Below are positions 9,666 through 20,703 of a stretch of DNA of 64,000 nucleotides, one piece after another. This DNA is from Didymella arachidicola (lineage: Eukaryota > Ascomycota > Dothideomycetes > Pleosporales > Didymellaceae), in NCBI GenBank assembly GCA_016630955.3, contig CM049989.1:1426001-1490000 (forward strand). The letters are read 5' to 3'. Made by a program: the position numbers and the translations under genes. How positions within the stretch are numbered: position 1 is the first letter of the stretch; each line of letters starts with the position of its first letter. Below the pieces are notes generated by a model, which saw nothing but the letters and a program-made list of their open reading frames with translations, made no database searches and was not told the origin of the DNA.

Positions 9666-11029
9666 ATGGTCGGAAAAAAGCGTTCCTGGGTCCGGAAGAA
9701 GATCGAAAAGCTGCGTCGGCTCTGCCATAAGAAGAGACCTGCTACCTACACTGACGACGCATCACTGATCCTCGTTCTATCCTTGTCTGAACGGTCTCCG
9801 GAACCACAATCTGCTCGGACTCGCTTGGAAAACATCTCTTCAGAACTACCACATGACTCTTTTCCCCGCGCATTGATGCGCCCTTACAGTGGCGCATACC
9901 CTTCGCCATACCCTTCGCCATATCCTTCGCCGAGACCAGAGTCTGTTGCGCCCACAAAACGCCGTCTCGGTCGAATGCAGAAACCTGTTGGCCGGAGACC
10001 ACCACCGGAGTTCCAATACATGAATGATGTTTCAGAAAGTAAGCAGCGTGCGGTCCGACAACAGGCATCAGCCATGTCAACAAACACCATCGGATGGGAC
10101 ACACCAATCGGCAACTACGCGGGTGGGAAGCAAGTGCTCCTTCACCCTACCGGGCTTTGCGAACTTCGAAGGCCTGAAAGTGCCGCTCGTATGCAAGAGA
10201 CGGAACAGGTCGCTGATTACGACTTCAGATGTAAGTGTTGATGATGTCTCTTCAAAAGCACCCTGACTGATAGAGTGAGCAGCCATTGCATCAGGCCTCA
10301 GATACTCTGGTGCCGGGGCACAAGAAGTCCACTGTGACGCTCCCCAGCGATATCCTGGTTGAGATCCTCGAGCTTACAAGTCCTGCTACACTTCACTTCT
10401 CATGCCGACTGGTATCGAAAATGTTCCGCATCTGGAGCGAACACTTCCTACTGAAGAAGCTGAAGCCTAGACATGTACTTACCAGCCCGTACGACGGAAA
10501 ATGTCGCCGATCATGTGCCTTGAAGACCGCACTTCGCATTGTCACAGGCAAGAAAACTCGACGATTTCCCAATTCCGTTACCAATTCGCCGAACAGATAC
10601 GTCGCATGGGATCGCGAATTCACACAGCTGATATTTCCACAGGCGGTGTGTCCAAGCTTGCGGCTTCCCTGGCAGTGCAGGGTTGTTGTCATCAGAGTTT
10701 CTACCAAGTCTGGATTGAGCGATCTGTGGGGACGAGGGGTTATTTTCTACTCTGACGGCGCACATTCCTTGAATCGTCATCTAGAGGTTTCCCTTGAATC
10801 TGATTTTTTTCGGTGCAAATCACTTGAGCTGATCTTGCTGGGTGTGTGGATTGAAGAGCTGCGCATACATCCGCGAGAAAGACAAATAGCGGAGGTCCGG
10901 AGGTTTCTTAGTGAAAGCCTTCCTGGTAGCTATAAGTACTCTGGAGGGAGTCGGCGGCTTGAGAGGCTCAGTCGTTTGCTTCCAGGTCATCGGCCATGGC
11001 TACGGTATGGACTCCTCGGCTTCCTGTAG
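9666..11029 (+). CDS. F-box-like protein, lineage-specific
   Basis: Model: exons 9666-10230 and 10302-11029 with a 71-nt intron (GTAAGT donor at 10231, cctcag acceptor ending 10301), giving 430 aa. The ATG context (ccaccATGg) is good. Reading past the donor meets TGA at once, which supports the splice. The N-terminal part is strongly basic (KKRSWVRKKIEKLRRL) with a PSPYPSPYPSP repeat. The second exon opens with TLPSDILVEILELTSPATLHFSCRLVSKMF, which matches the F-box start pattern 'LP.eil..il.......l....lvsk.f'. F-box proteins link Skp1/Cullin ligases to substrates. The rest has no known motif. A nearer acceptor (ending 10282) puts the second exon out of frame. Two separate genes remain possible. 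Confidence 0.5.
9897..9932 (+). repeat. 12-bp tandem repeat in the F-box-like gene
   Basis: Three copies of a tacccttcgcca-type unit (the third diverged) encoding the Pro-Ser-Pro-Tyr repeats. In-frame units make this a natural site of length change. Confidence 0.8.
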
Positions 11030-11355
11030 CCATCGAAGGAATCTTAATGCGATACCTGCAGATCCATCTTGCCAAAACAGACAGAACAGGTAGTGGTACT
11101 CAAATTGCTATCTTTGATAGGTTCTATAGATCGTACAGATTGGGCATTCAGCACTCGGCCCCTAGCAACAGGAGTGATGAGGCAATGAGCGCTAGCAAAG
11201 TTGGGGTACGGGCCGGACCTGAACCAGAACCAAATATTTTCGAGCCTATCAGGTGATGATACCGCTACAGAAGTTGCTCCTGCGCGATAACTGTGAGGGC
11301 CAAAATTTAGTGCTCTCTTCTCGTTTGCGCCCGGCTCTCTGTCATCCCATGCGAA

Positions 11356-12243
11356 ATGTTATTCGAGATCATCCATGATCTCCCTTTACTCACAATGCCT
11401 TTCTTTTCCTGCCGGAAGCGGGAGACCGTTCCTCCTCCGCTAGGCGGTCTGCCAGAGGATCCAGTGCAAGCCCGAGTCCTGATGTGGAATTCGAACCAAT
11501 ACGCGCGCTGGGGCCCCGTCTTGTCCACGACCTCCACCAGAACCTCGACTTACCACGAGTCCCTCACCGAAGACCCCGTGCTAACAGAGCACTACTTTCC
11601 GATCCTCAATCGCGTCCTATTGACCTCGGATCTTGGCATGCCGAACGCAAATTACACTCTTCGCTTCGCATGCATCATTCCCGGAGACAGACCTCTCGCC
11701 ATGTTCACGACAGCCAGAAAACAATCCAAGATCGCCTGGTTCAATGGACCCAACCGAGGCCACTGCCTGCCCGAATATCGCTGGTGGCGGCGCAACGGGC
11801 TTCCACGGATGCGAAGCCCATGCACAGTCAGCTGCACTATCAGTAACAGATGGCACTACAAGATCTGCAGACGTGCGATCATCCGTTGGGATCCGCACTG
11901 GGAGGTTCTTCTCATTGACCACAAGAAATTGCTCGCAGATTACGAGGCCCAGGAGAAAGACAAGAAGAACAGAAAGCGGGTCGCGAACATTGTCAACAAC
12001 TACCATCTGGGCGAGCAGGCACAGTTATGGTCGACTAGTGCCGGTGGGTGGTCCAATTGGGGCGATTGGGATATCTGGCCTGCTACCCTGTCAGAAGTCG
12101 CGCAGACATGTCGGTTGCATGGGCGAGAGTTCGAGGAGCGATTGGCGAAGGGAAGGAGGCCGGGGAGTGGGAAGAGGTGCAAGATCAGGCGCTGTTTTAG
12201 GGACGTCAAGGAGTGCTTGAAGCAGGCTTTCTCGAAATCGTGA
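11356..12243 (+). CDS. Orphan tryptophan-rich protein
   Basis: The single frame encodes 295 aa from the ATG at 11356; a second ATG at 11395 (MPFFSCRKRE) is an equal start candidate. I do not recognise a family. The protein is rich in Trp (for example YRWWRRNG, WDPHWEVLLID, GGWSNWGDWDIWP), Arg and Cys, without a signal peptide or membrane helix. The middle, 'YTLRFACIIPGDRPLAMFTT', looks like a folded beta-rich segment, and the C-terminus is basic. It lies on the same strand downstream of the F-box-like gene, in the part of the window that looks most accessory. It may be a lineage-specific or decaying gene; amino acid composition is plausible for a real protein. Confidence 0.5.
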   Translation: MLFEIIHDLPLLTMPFFSCRKRETVPPPLGGLPEDPVQARVLMWNSNQYARWGPVLSTTSTRTSTYHESLTEDPVLTEHYFPILNRVLLTSDLGMPNANYTLRFACIIPGDRPLAMFTTARKQSKIAWFNGPNRGHCLPEYRWWRRNGLPRMRSPCTVSCTISNRWHYKICRRAIIRWDPHWEVLLIDHKKLLADYEAQEKDKKNRKRVANIVNNYHLGEQAQLWSTSAGGWSNWGDWDIWPATLSEVAQTCRLHGREFEERLAKGRRPGSGKRCKIRRCFRDVKECLKQAFSKS

Positions 12244-12355
12244 TAGCTGGGCAAGTCCAGCTGAATACTCCCTATCTTTGCAATCATCTAATCGGACTCC
12301 GCAGCGCCGTTTTGTACACTTAGCAGCATAGAACGTATAGAATGAGATACTGCTC

Positions 12356-14152
12356 TCACCACATCTCCCACACACCCGCGGGCAGTACCGACCTCATAAT
12401 CTTCCAGTGACTGACAGCACCTTCTTCGTGATACGCCTCCAGCTCACCAACATCAGCCCTACCCATCACTGGCGCACCCTTCTCATAAACAAAGTGAACT
12501 TCATGATCCTCCCTGGGCTGCAAGAAGTTCCTACGCGCAATACTGCCGAGCCAGTCCTTGCTTGTCGATTTGCGGAATCCAACAGCCTTCTTTCCCTTCC
12601 CATGGTCGTTCTTGACGCAGAAGATGACCATGTTGATGAAGTCACTGTCGCCATCCTTGTGACCGTCGGCAGGCAGCGTGTCGCGGAAGAGACGGCAAGC
12701 GGGGAAGACGGCATGGATGGTGTTCAGCACAAGCTTGGTCGAGCCGAGGGTCAGATCGCCAGCGTAATTGATGGCCACAGCACCATCGTCTTTCAGCAGG
12801 TTGTAGAGCCCTTGCATGAACTCGGTCGTGAATAGATACACGGGTTCAGCTCCGCCAGTGAAAACGTCGTGGATGATGTAGTCGAAAGACTTGGGGTTGG
12901 AGACGGAGGTGTCGGCAACGTAGCGCACGGCATCTGAGATGACGGCTGTGTGATTGGGCGAGAGACCGAAGTACTCGGTCGCATACTTGTGCACGACTGG
13001 GTCAAGCTCAACGATTGTTACGTTGAGACCGTGCGTAATGAGGGCATTCGGTGCGGTACCAATACCAAGGCCAATGTTAAGAACAGATTTCTTGGAATCA
13101 GGGGTCGGCTCAACATCCAACGCTCTAGGCACAGATTCGAGAGGCTTGAGGTCTGGATCTTCGACTAAGCGGACGGCTTCTAGCAAAACAAAAACGGCGA
13201 AAATGCTTTCCTTCTGTCGTTGGCCCTTCTTGTAGGAATCGGGTGTGACAAGCCATTCTCCGCCCAGAAGAGAGTGGTCACAACGCATCAAACGGAATGC
13301 ATTGTCGGCATAGTTCTCCACCACAGACACATAGCCAGTGAGCGACTCCTGGCGGGCGAGAATGGTGTAATTTTGTGTGGCAACAAGTGTAGCATTTGCA
13401 GACTGAAACGCGTGATCCGCCGGATTGTGAGGGTTGAGCCATAATGTGTGGAGAATCGCGGGTAAGGCCAGGAACAAGAGTTTCGAGGGCGTAATAAAAG
13501 CCGAAGCGGATGCTAGTAGCATCTGAAAGCCAACGCGCGTCAGATACACATGCTGACCAACGAATGCAGGAAGCAGAGCCCCGAAGAATCGAGATACGAA
13601 CGACACGCCAACGTACGACGTCATTGGGAGGATGGCATCGCCAAGGGCACTAGGGAGGTCCCAGCGTGCGAAGTCGACCGTGTCCAGCAGGTCCGAAACA
13701 GCGTACATGGACAGAAACAGTAGTGGAAAGTAAGTGAGCGACTCGACGATCAGCGGACCGTAATCAATGCCAAGCTGCGTACTATGCGGGTACAGATAGC
13801 ATTGGATAAGCGGCGTCCAGTATGCGAGAACAGTGACCCAGGCAGAAACATCGACAGACAGGTATCCCTTCAGCAAACGTCTTATGCCAAGTGCCCCAAG
13901 AGCAGTCAAGGTCATTGCTTGCTGGTGGTGCAACGATGCTGGAATGGAGCCGAAGACTGGCGAGAGATTGAGCTGTGAGACAGGAGATGCAACTCCAGCA
14001 ATAACAATTAATGCGATTGCGCGACCAACGTTCTTCAGCAGGGCTGACGCAGGAAGGTACTGAAGTCGACGTTCAGTAACTTTGGGTGTTGATGGTGCTG
14101 GCGGCGAGGCTGCCACCTTGGGCTTGCTCTGCCTATTTTGCCTCGAAGACAT
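12356..14152 (-). CDS. Multi-pass membrane protein with spermidine-synthase-like methyltransferase fold
   Basis: Single exon, 598 aa. Residues about 35-260 hold several hydrophobic helices (ALIVIAGVASPVSQLNL, YFPLLFLSMYAVSDLL, LLASASAFITPSKLLFLALPAIL). The C-terminal half has a Rossmann fold of the polyamine-synthase superfamily: VLNIGLGIGTAPNALITHG (about residue 355), an acidic AdoMet-ribose residue in VTIVELDP, DAVRYVAD, and FDYIIHDVFTGGAEPVYLFT. True spermidine synthases use GGGDGG in the first loop; here it is GLGIGT, so aminopropyl transfer is uncertain and a methyltransferase-like role is possible. Membrane-bound members of this kind are known in bacteria and fungi with unclear substrates. 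Divergent from the CCDC97-like gene. Confidence 0.8.
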   Translation of the reverse strand: MSSRQNRQSKPKVAASPPAPSTPKVTERRLQYLPASALLKNVGRAIALIVIAGVASPVSQLNLSPVFGSIPASLHHQQAMTLTALGALGIRRLLKGYLSVDVSAWVTVLAYWTPLIQCYLYPHSTQLGIDYGPLIVESLTYFPLLFLSMYAVSDLLDTVDFARWDLPSALGDAILPMTSYVGVSFVSRFFGALLPAFVGQHVYLTRVGFQMLLASASAFITPSKLLFLALPAILHTLWLNPHNPADHAFQSANATLVATQNYTILARQESLTGYVSVVENYADNAFRLMRCDHSLLGGEWLVTPDSYKKGQRQKESIFAVFVLLEAVRLVEDPDLKPLESVPRALDVEPTPDSKKSVLNIGLGIGTAPNALITHGLNVTIVELDPVVHKYATEYFGLSPNHTAVISDAVRYVADTSVSNPKSFDYIIHDVFTGGAEPVYLFTTEFMQGLYNLLKDDGAVAINYAGDLTLGSTKLVLNTIHAVFPACRLFRDTLPADGHKDGDSDFINMVIFCVKNDHGKGKKAVGFRKSTSKDWLGSIARRNFLQPREDHEVHFVYEKGAPVMGRADVGELEAYHEEGAVSHWKIMRSVLPAGVWEMW

Positions 14153-14636
14153 GACTCCAAACTACCAATTAATAACTTTTTCGTATTTGCCTAGGACGGA
14201 AGGGTGAGATCGAATGGTGTTGAGAAACAAAGTATAGGCAAAGAACAGATACCCAGCAATCCTAGGTGAGCGTCTAATCTCTGTGCGGACCGCGCATCCG
14301 TGGGTATATTCGACCGGCGAAGGGATTGAGGCGTGATATGCACAACGCAAAAGAGATAAAGCAGGAACGAGAAAGACTGATGTCTTACAAGATAAAGGGA
14401 AAGGAAGGACAGCTGGTCTAGCGAGATGTTTCAGATGGTTGATGCACGGATGAAACACCCTGGAGTGGTTCGGTGCCCGAGGCTCGTTTCGACGCCAGTC
14501 AGCCATGTGGCGTAGCGCGTCGCCTGGCGTCATTGCCGCTTGATCGATGGCACCTTCTCGACAAACTCCAAGCCGCTGGACGGGCGTTACAGACACAAGC
14601 TTCAGCTTGGGTTTTACTTAATAGCAGACGCCATTC
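14153..14636. promoter_or_regulatory. divergent promoter between spermidine-synthase-like and CCDC97-like genes
   Basis: 484 bp between two head-to-head ATGs. It contains open frames of up to about 144 codons on the minus strand that look like translated leader rather than protein. No clear TATA element. Confidence 0.5.
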
Positions 14637-15335
14637 ATGACGGGCTCGCCCAATATGGCACCACTACCACTACGACCTGCGAACGCGCAGAGCTCCGCCG
14701 AGACAAGCAAGGTCCTACCTATGGACGTGGATGACTGGAACGACGCGGACATCGCTTTCTCGCGCGACCAGACGCGCCAACAACAAGAAGAGAGAAACAG
14801 ACGGCTCGTTGCCAAGAACCGCCGAAAACGATACCTCGAAGTTCATCCTGAGTACTTCGACAACTCCTCGCTCGAATTAGCCGACCCGTTGCTGTACGAT
14901 CGACTGGTCCGCCGCTTCCAGACCGCTAGAGAGCGCGAGGCAGAAGGGCAGCGCAAAGGCTTCTCCGGTCAGATGTCGACAGATCTGTGGCGCGCCGAAG
15001 CTAAGAAGGACGCGCTCAAGCACACCGACCCGAAGTCGCTCTTCACGTATACGCGAGGTCCACAAGGGCAGATCGTAGAAGAGGACAAGGACGAGGTGCC
15101 CATGACAAAGGCAGAGGGCAAAGCGTGGTGGATCGATGAGATGACACAGCGGTTCCTCAGCGGTGCGGACGACGATTTTGAGTACAAGACAGTGGACGAA
15201 AACGACAAGTACGACGATGAAAAGGAACGAGACATCCAGGATGCATACTTCGACAGCATGGAGTCCGACTTTGATTCGGACGGCGAAGGAAAAGAGAAGG
15301 TCCTGACAGGCGAAACCGGCGTACAAGATTATTGA
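14637..15335 (+). CDS. CCDC97-like (DUF2052) protein, probable splicing-associated factor
   Basis: Single exon, 232 aa. The core reads RNRRLVAKNRRKRYLEVHPEYF, then LADPLLYDRLVRRFQT..ERE.EG..KGFSG...TDLWRAEAKKDAL, which is the conserved block of the CCD97-like C-terminal domain (DUF2052). The C-terminus is highly acidic (DENDKYDDEKERD, then DSDGEG), as in animal CCDC97. In human cells CCDC97 is found with the SF3B/U2 snRNP, so a nuclear role around splicing is likely but is inference for the fungus. The start may be the ATG at 14637 or the one at 14655. The stop lies only 48 bp from the stop of the convergent MFS gene, so the two 3' UTRs must overlap. Confidence 0.8.
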   Translation: MTGSPNMAPLPLRPANAQSSAETSKVLPMDVDDWNDADIAFSRDQTRQQQEERNRRLVAKNRRKRYLEVHPEYFDNSSLELADPLLYDRLVRRFQTAREREAEGQRKGFSGQMSTDLWRAEAKKDALKHTDPKSLFTYTRGPQGQIVEEDKDEVPMTKAEGKAWWIDEMTQRFLSGADDDFEYKTVDENDKYDDEKERDIQDAYFDSMESDFDSDGEGKEKVLTGETGVQDY

Positions 15336-15383
15336 CGCCACCATCTATTTGACACCTACGTTTGCGCGAACCCCATCTACGCC

Positions 15384-17199
15384 CTACAAGACATATTTGA
15401 ATGTCATCGAACGATCTCCGAGCTCGCCAAGCTCCTCCGGCGTATAACCGTTGTGCACGCCCTCCGCCAGCTGGCGCTCCCGCTTCTTGTTGATCCTCTT
15501 GTAGTTGAAGACCAGCACAAGAAGGGCGATGATACCTGCGCCGATGAACCCTAGCTCAAGGGCATGTCCAAGAATATAGCGAGGTCTATCTTCAGCGCGA
15601 TAGAAGTTGGAAGCCATAGCTCCCGCGAGATTGCCCACAGCAATTTGGATGGCTTGGCCTGTAGCGCGCTTGGTGGAACCTGCCAGGTCTAGACACGGTC
15701 AGCATCTTGTAGTACAAGAGGTCGGTGCCACACCTACTATTTGACAGCCAGGTGATGTTTCCTGGAAATGCTGGGTACAAGGCACATGCTGCGATGAACA
15801 CACCCGCGTAGATGACACCTGGCGTGGCGCTCGAAACGCACATGATGAATCCAACCGCCATGATGCAAAGGCAGACGAGGATGAAAGGGTAGCGCTTGCC
15901 AACACGATCGCTCCACCACGCTACCGCAATCGCAAGCACAGATGCAGTAATGTAGATGGGCACAGTGAGAAGCTGGGCTGTGGAAGAAGTGTACCCAAGA
16001 CCGCGGATAATCGTGGGAAGGAAGAGAGAGATACCATACAAGGGACAAACAATGCCTGATCTTATTAGCTTGGGTCATATAAACATCGCCTGTCCACCTA
16101 CCCCAGTAGACCCAGATGTTGGTCCAGATCTGCCAATCGAGGAACGCAGACTTCACAAACTTCCACTGAAAGGTGTCGTCTTGAGCCACGCGCACGCCAT
16201 TGATGGTCGTGTTCGATGCGCCTTGGTACTTGAGGCGGTACACAACGAATGCCCGCTCTTCTTCGGTCAAGAAGCTTGCTGTCTCTGGGAAGTCGTATAG
16301 CGTGAAGTACGCTAGTGTTGCTACAAGAACGGTCAAGATGCCCTCCAATATAAAGATCCACCTAGAAAAGGTCAGCTCCCGTTCTTACCGCAGGTGTACG
16401 AACTCACCTCCATCCCTCAAGGTTCCCAACGCCATCCATATGCGCGATCCCGAACGCCAAAAGACCGGAGAATGCGCCTGCGACTGACGCAGCGCTGAAG
16501 AAGAGCGCTTGCCTAAATTGCGCCTCGTGGCGGCAATACCACATCGTGATCTAAGATGTCAGCTGTCGCCAATCCTTCCGCTGGAGGAACCCACATAGTA
16601 AGCGACACCCGGAAACAGGCCAGCTTCTGTGACTCCCAGAAAGATACGCGCGATCAGGAGCCCGTGATAGTCATTCACGATGCCCATCAATGTCATGACA
16701 ATACCCCACGCCACCATGATCGTTGGCAGCCAGATGGATGGCCTCAGGCGCTTCAGCAGTAGATTGCTCGGAACCTCGAAAGCAGCATATCTACGAGTCT
16801 GTCAGTACCTGTCTTAGAAACCTCATACCACAACCGAACCTACGTGAAGAAGAATGCCGTCAAACACCAATTGTACTGGGCACCAGTCATGCCCAAGGTC
16901 TCCTGCAAGCCCTCGATCTTCGCATTGCCAATGTTTCCGCGGTCGAGGAAGCTCAGCAGGTACAAAAGCGCGAGCATAGGTATCAAGTGCCAGTCCATCT
17001 TTCGCAGAATCTTCTTCTCGTCCAGATGTGCGAAGGACTCCAGAGTCACGCCTGGCGCTGTTGCCAGCTTGTCGATGCGCTCCTTCTCTTCGGCTTTGCT
17101 CTTACCATGGCCACTGATAGATTGCGTTATGGAGGCTTTGCGTGCCGGCGACTCGTCGAGATCGTGCGAAACACGCTCGTGGGAGGGTTTCTCAGACAT
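15384..17199 (-). CDS. MFS transporter, allantoate-permease (Dal5/Tna1-like) family
   Basis: Six-exon model on the minus strand: 17199-16844, 16790-16595, 16550-16408, 16361-16102, 16055-15738 and 15688-15384. Introns are 44-53 nt and all phases agree, giving 525 aa. The family signature is clear: KMDWHLIPMLALLYLLSFLDRGNIGNAK in helix 1 and 'EVPSNLLLKRLRPSIWLP', 'RIFLGVTEAGLFPGVAYY', 'WRWIFILEG' in the N-terminal half. These are hallmarks of the anion:cation symporter family that includes Dal5 (allantoate), Tna1 (nicotinate) and Liz1 (pantothenate). The substrate cannot be read from sequence. An N-terminal soluble segment of about 70 residues carries charged, probably regulatory sequence. The start MSEKPSHE (17199) is preferred over upstream in-frame ATGs at 17232 and 17283. 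Not obviously clustered with catabolic genes. Confidence 0.88.
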
Positions 17200-19440
17200 C
17201 GCGGGGCACGATTGAGGATGGTGAGATTTCATGGAGTTTGGGCAGTAGAGAAATAGATAAGACAATAGAAGCACTTTGTACACAGTACCGTTCTCAAACT
17301 AAGCTCGCATCGGTGGATAGCCGTTGTCGATCTTTGTTGAATGCACGCGCGCTTGCACCAATCGCTACCAGAGGTAGGCCTGAAATGATCGTCGCGGGGA
17401 GCCATATGCTTTTACAATCGCATACGCATGCATCCATTCCCATAGGTCTCCTCGGCCTATACACCAGTCATTAGCCGTACATGCGTGTATCTCGACCGTC
17501 AATATCCGGATTATCTCCATACATTATCAGACTGCTGCGTTGTCGTCCGCGGCATCAGTCTTTCGTGCTATCATTGATGGCACTCTCGCCTACCCATACC
17601 AATACCAACCAAGCCACTTGAGTTGCCGTTGACGCACGCCCAGACGTTACAATGGCGGCCTCTTACTCGCTAACTACGGAGAGCCGTGTTTCACGAGATC
17701 TTGATTCGTGAGAAGCAGGCAAAGACAAGTTGCTTAGCGAGTGAGTGGGTATTGTGTGGGCCGTGGAGAAAGAAAAGTCTGGGGTGCTGTCTGGGGCCCC
17801 GCGTCATGGAATTGAACACGGCAGATGATGTGCGGAGTCGTGGACAAGAGCAATATCCGGATTGCTGTTTTTGGAAGGAGGGGAAGAGAAAAAGCGTCGC
17901 GCTAGTGGGGGAGTTCTTTCTCGTGAACATGCTGTTGAACACGTGCTTCTCTGTGGATCACTGTTTGCTGATGTCACTCGGATTGCTTTTGAGGGCTTCG
18001 CACAAGGACGGCAACTTGCGTTGAAGACGGGGTCGAGTGTGCAAGGATGGCGTACTGCATGACCATCATAGGGCAGGTCCTTCGTCCGCCCTCTTCAACA
18101 CCACGATGACTCCATGATCCGTCCCACGATGCTCGCCACGACAGTACCGGACCACCGCTTTTTGAGAAGAGAAGGCAAACGAGGCGCTCACCAGCTATGA
18201 CGTTGGCTTGACCTGTCCTGGAAAGCAGTGCATTTCAGCCTGGTGAGCCCCACGCTTAGTGAGGGGCATGGTGTCTATGTGTGACCTTGCGCGCAAGGGC
18301 GTCATGTAAGAGCCGGAAGAGGCTGTGCTCTTCATAGGGCGAAGAGATGCGCTTTCAGTCGATTCAGATGAATGCTGTTAAGGAAAATTTCCCTGGAGAA
18401 GAGCAATAGCACTCAGTATGAGAGTACAACCAAATACAACAGCTGGACTTCAAGAGAACGACATGATATACCCACATTAACTACACGAGTCTATAAAACT
18501 ACACTCCATGCGAGGCTTCTTCTTGTTTGCGGCCTTGCGAACTGTAGTTCAGCCCGTGTGGCTGTGAACGACTCGACGCGTGGATGAGGCTGCTACGAAC
18601 GGTTGCGTAATTAATTTCTCCGGCCCACGAGGCCATAGGGCTACCTTCCCAAATCGTCTCTAACAGTATTTGCCTGCGCTAGGATACCATCACATGGCTT
18701 CGGACGCCAGTTTTAACCTCATGGATCACGGACACCCCGAAAATCGGGTGAATCCTTATGCTCCTAGGGCAGCCATATGTTGGCATCGGGAACTCGGCAT
18801 GGGTCTAGTACACGCTCATTTCTGGTAGAGATAATGGTAGGGCTAACAATACGACCTTGATCTGCCGTCTATCGCCTGCACTACCTCTGTCAGGTGGTAA
18901 GAGAAGCCAACGAGGCGCTTCGCTGAACGTAAGCCCCAAGTAAAGCGGTGACAGTGAGTGGACGGTGGCACAATACCAGGCTCTCGGGAGCCAGTTGTAC
19001 CAGGTTGTTGTCGAGCTTCATCATCTGGCAGATCTCACGATGCTGCCAGGCATGTAGGAGAGGACTGTCGACGCCGAAAGGGCACTGCTTCACGCCCCCT
19101 TCTCAGCATATCAGTGCCACGATCGAGTGGGTACGACGAAGCTTAGGTATGTTGATGGTGTCCTTCGAAAGCTTCATTCTTGCTTCTATTGCGATATAAG
19201 AGATATGTCTGCGTCTGTAGAGCTCACTACCAACCTCTCAATCAATCGCAATCAGAATTGTAACATCAATTTCGCATCATCTCATCAAATTTCACTATTT
19301 TATGTTTCGATCGAATCAAAGCCATATTACGATTCAAGAGACTCCACCACGACCTCCGCGAAATACTAGTCAAAACGAATCAAATTCTCAGCTCCTCTCG
19401 ATCGACAATCATAAACGCAAGAGCAATCACCATCCCAATC
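17200..19440. other. long intergenic region
   Basis: About 2.2 kb without a supported gene. Frames up to 112 codons (17686-18024, plus) have no motif or plausible splice partner. It includes the MFS promoter and, at its right end, the AT-rich leader of the zinc-finger gene. Confidence 0.55.
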
Positions 19441-19746
19441 ATGTGCCGATCCCAGCCTCAAGACCATACCAGCTCTGGTAGCTTTACAGACTACAACAAC
19501 CCGAACGATACCTGGTATTGCTCCGAATGTGGCGTGCTGAACATGGATTGGGTTGATGTCTGTCCCGCTTGTGGTGCTGGTATTAAGCCCACCAACGCAC
19601 CCCAGTACCACTCAGCAAGCCAGGTTACCTACACTCCTGCTGGATCGACAGCTGAAGGCTCGTGGACATGCAAGGAATGCGGCGCTTCGAATTCTGCCAA
19701 CACGCCTGACTTCTGTCCTATCTGCGAACGTGAACGTCGAGACTAG
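19441..19746 (+). CDS. Small protein with two RanBP2-type zinc fingers
   Basis: Single exon, 101 aa. Two copies of a W-x-C-x2-C-x(10-11)-C-x2-C module: TWYCSECGVLNMDWVDVCPAC (about residues 24-44) and SWTCKECGASN...DFCPIC (about 73-95). Trp two residues before the first Cys, and Asn in the loop (GVLN, GASN), are typical of RanBP2-type (zf-RanBP) fingers, which bind ubiquitin or single-stranded RNA. There is nothing else in the protein, so it may act as a small adaptor. The long AT-rich leader (about 19190-19440) contains no intron that I can identify. Which ligand it binds is not readable. Confidence 0.75.
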   Translation: MCRSQPQDHTSSGSFTDYNNPNDTWYCSECGVLNMDWVDVCPACGAGIKPTNAPQYHSASQVTYTPAGSTAEGSWTCKECGASNSANTPDFCPICERERRD

Positions 19747-20703
19747 GCGCTTCGGGCGTTGGCTGGGAGTGACTGATAGCGTCTCTCTATTCCCGTCTTC
19801 CTTTTTGTTTCCTTTCAGTGATTTTGTCTTTTTATGATGCCGTTGTTCATTTTCGATTTCGGTATTGTCACGCTCGTTTGGTTTTCGGCGTTGTTGGCGT
19901 TGGTGGGATACGTGCAGTTCACAGGTTTACTCTATAGAAATATTATTCGTCATAAAAAGAACATCTTTTTCCGTACGATTAGTCTCGAGGTCGATCGTGT
20001 TGCAGTCGCGCGGTCTGTCGCGGTCGGTACTCGGGTTCTTGCACCAGCTTCTTAGCATTCGGCTTCTCCGAGTCATGTTCCCGCCCAAACTGATATAAAG
20101 CGTCGACGCTCGTCGGAAGACTCTGAAACGGCTACTGATGGGTCATTCTTGGATTGCACGTGACCATTACGTTTGATTGCGTAGATGTTAGAGCTAGTAC
20201 TCTCAGCTACTGCTCCTCTAGTAGTGCGCCATGTGCGGCTAACTGGCTTCCTAGATCAAGCTTCGAGCAAGAGGTAGGATCTCTTACTTCAGAAAATTCG
20301 AGTTCAGCAGCAGGTCATTGTGAACAACAGAGCATCTGTCTGGGTGCAACTCAGGTGAAGATGCGCACTGAAGATCTCCCGTTATCTGGAGTTTGCAGCC
20401 GTGAAACCTCGCAGCAGCGAAATAGGTAGCCTACTTTGGCATTTAACTCGGATGAGGTAGGTATTTGCGAGCGAAATCATATCACTTGCACGCGGAAGAT
20501 ATAAAAGGTAATAATATGTCATTCTCATTCGTGAAGCGTAAAAATCATAGGGGGTATGAGCAGCGTATGTGCAAAGCCGGTCTATATACAAGAGACTCTC
20601 CGGCTATGAGGAGTCCCTCTCCATGAATTCCTCCATGTTCATTCCAGGTATCATCCCAAACCAAATCTCAAACTCCTCATATCAAATTCGTATGCGCAGG
20701 CAT
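19747..20703. other. intergenic region
   Basis: No supported gene. A 73-codon frame at 19834-20055 has a hydrophobic stretch but lies directly in the 3' UTR position of the zinc-finger gene. The right part is the 3' flank of the sugar permease. Confidence 0.55.

Noticed and set aside
10231..10282. Shorter intron in the F-box-like gene using the acceptor ending at 10282
   Set aside because: It puts the second exon out of frame and reaches a stop soon after; the acceptor ending at 10301 keeps the frame.
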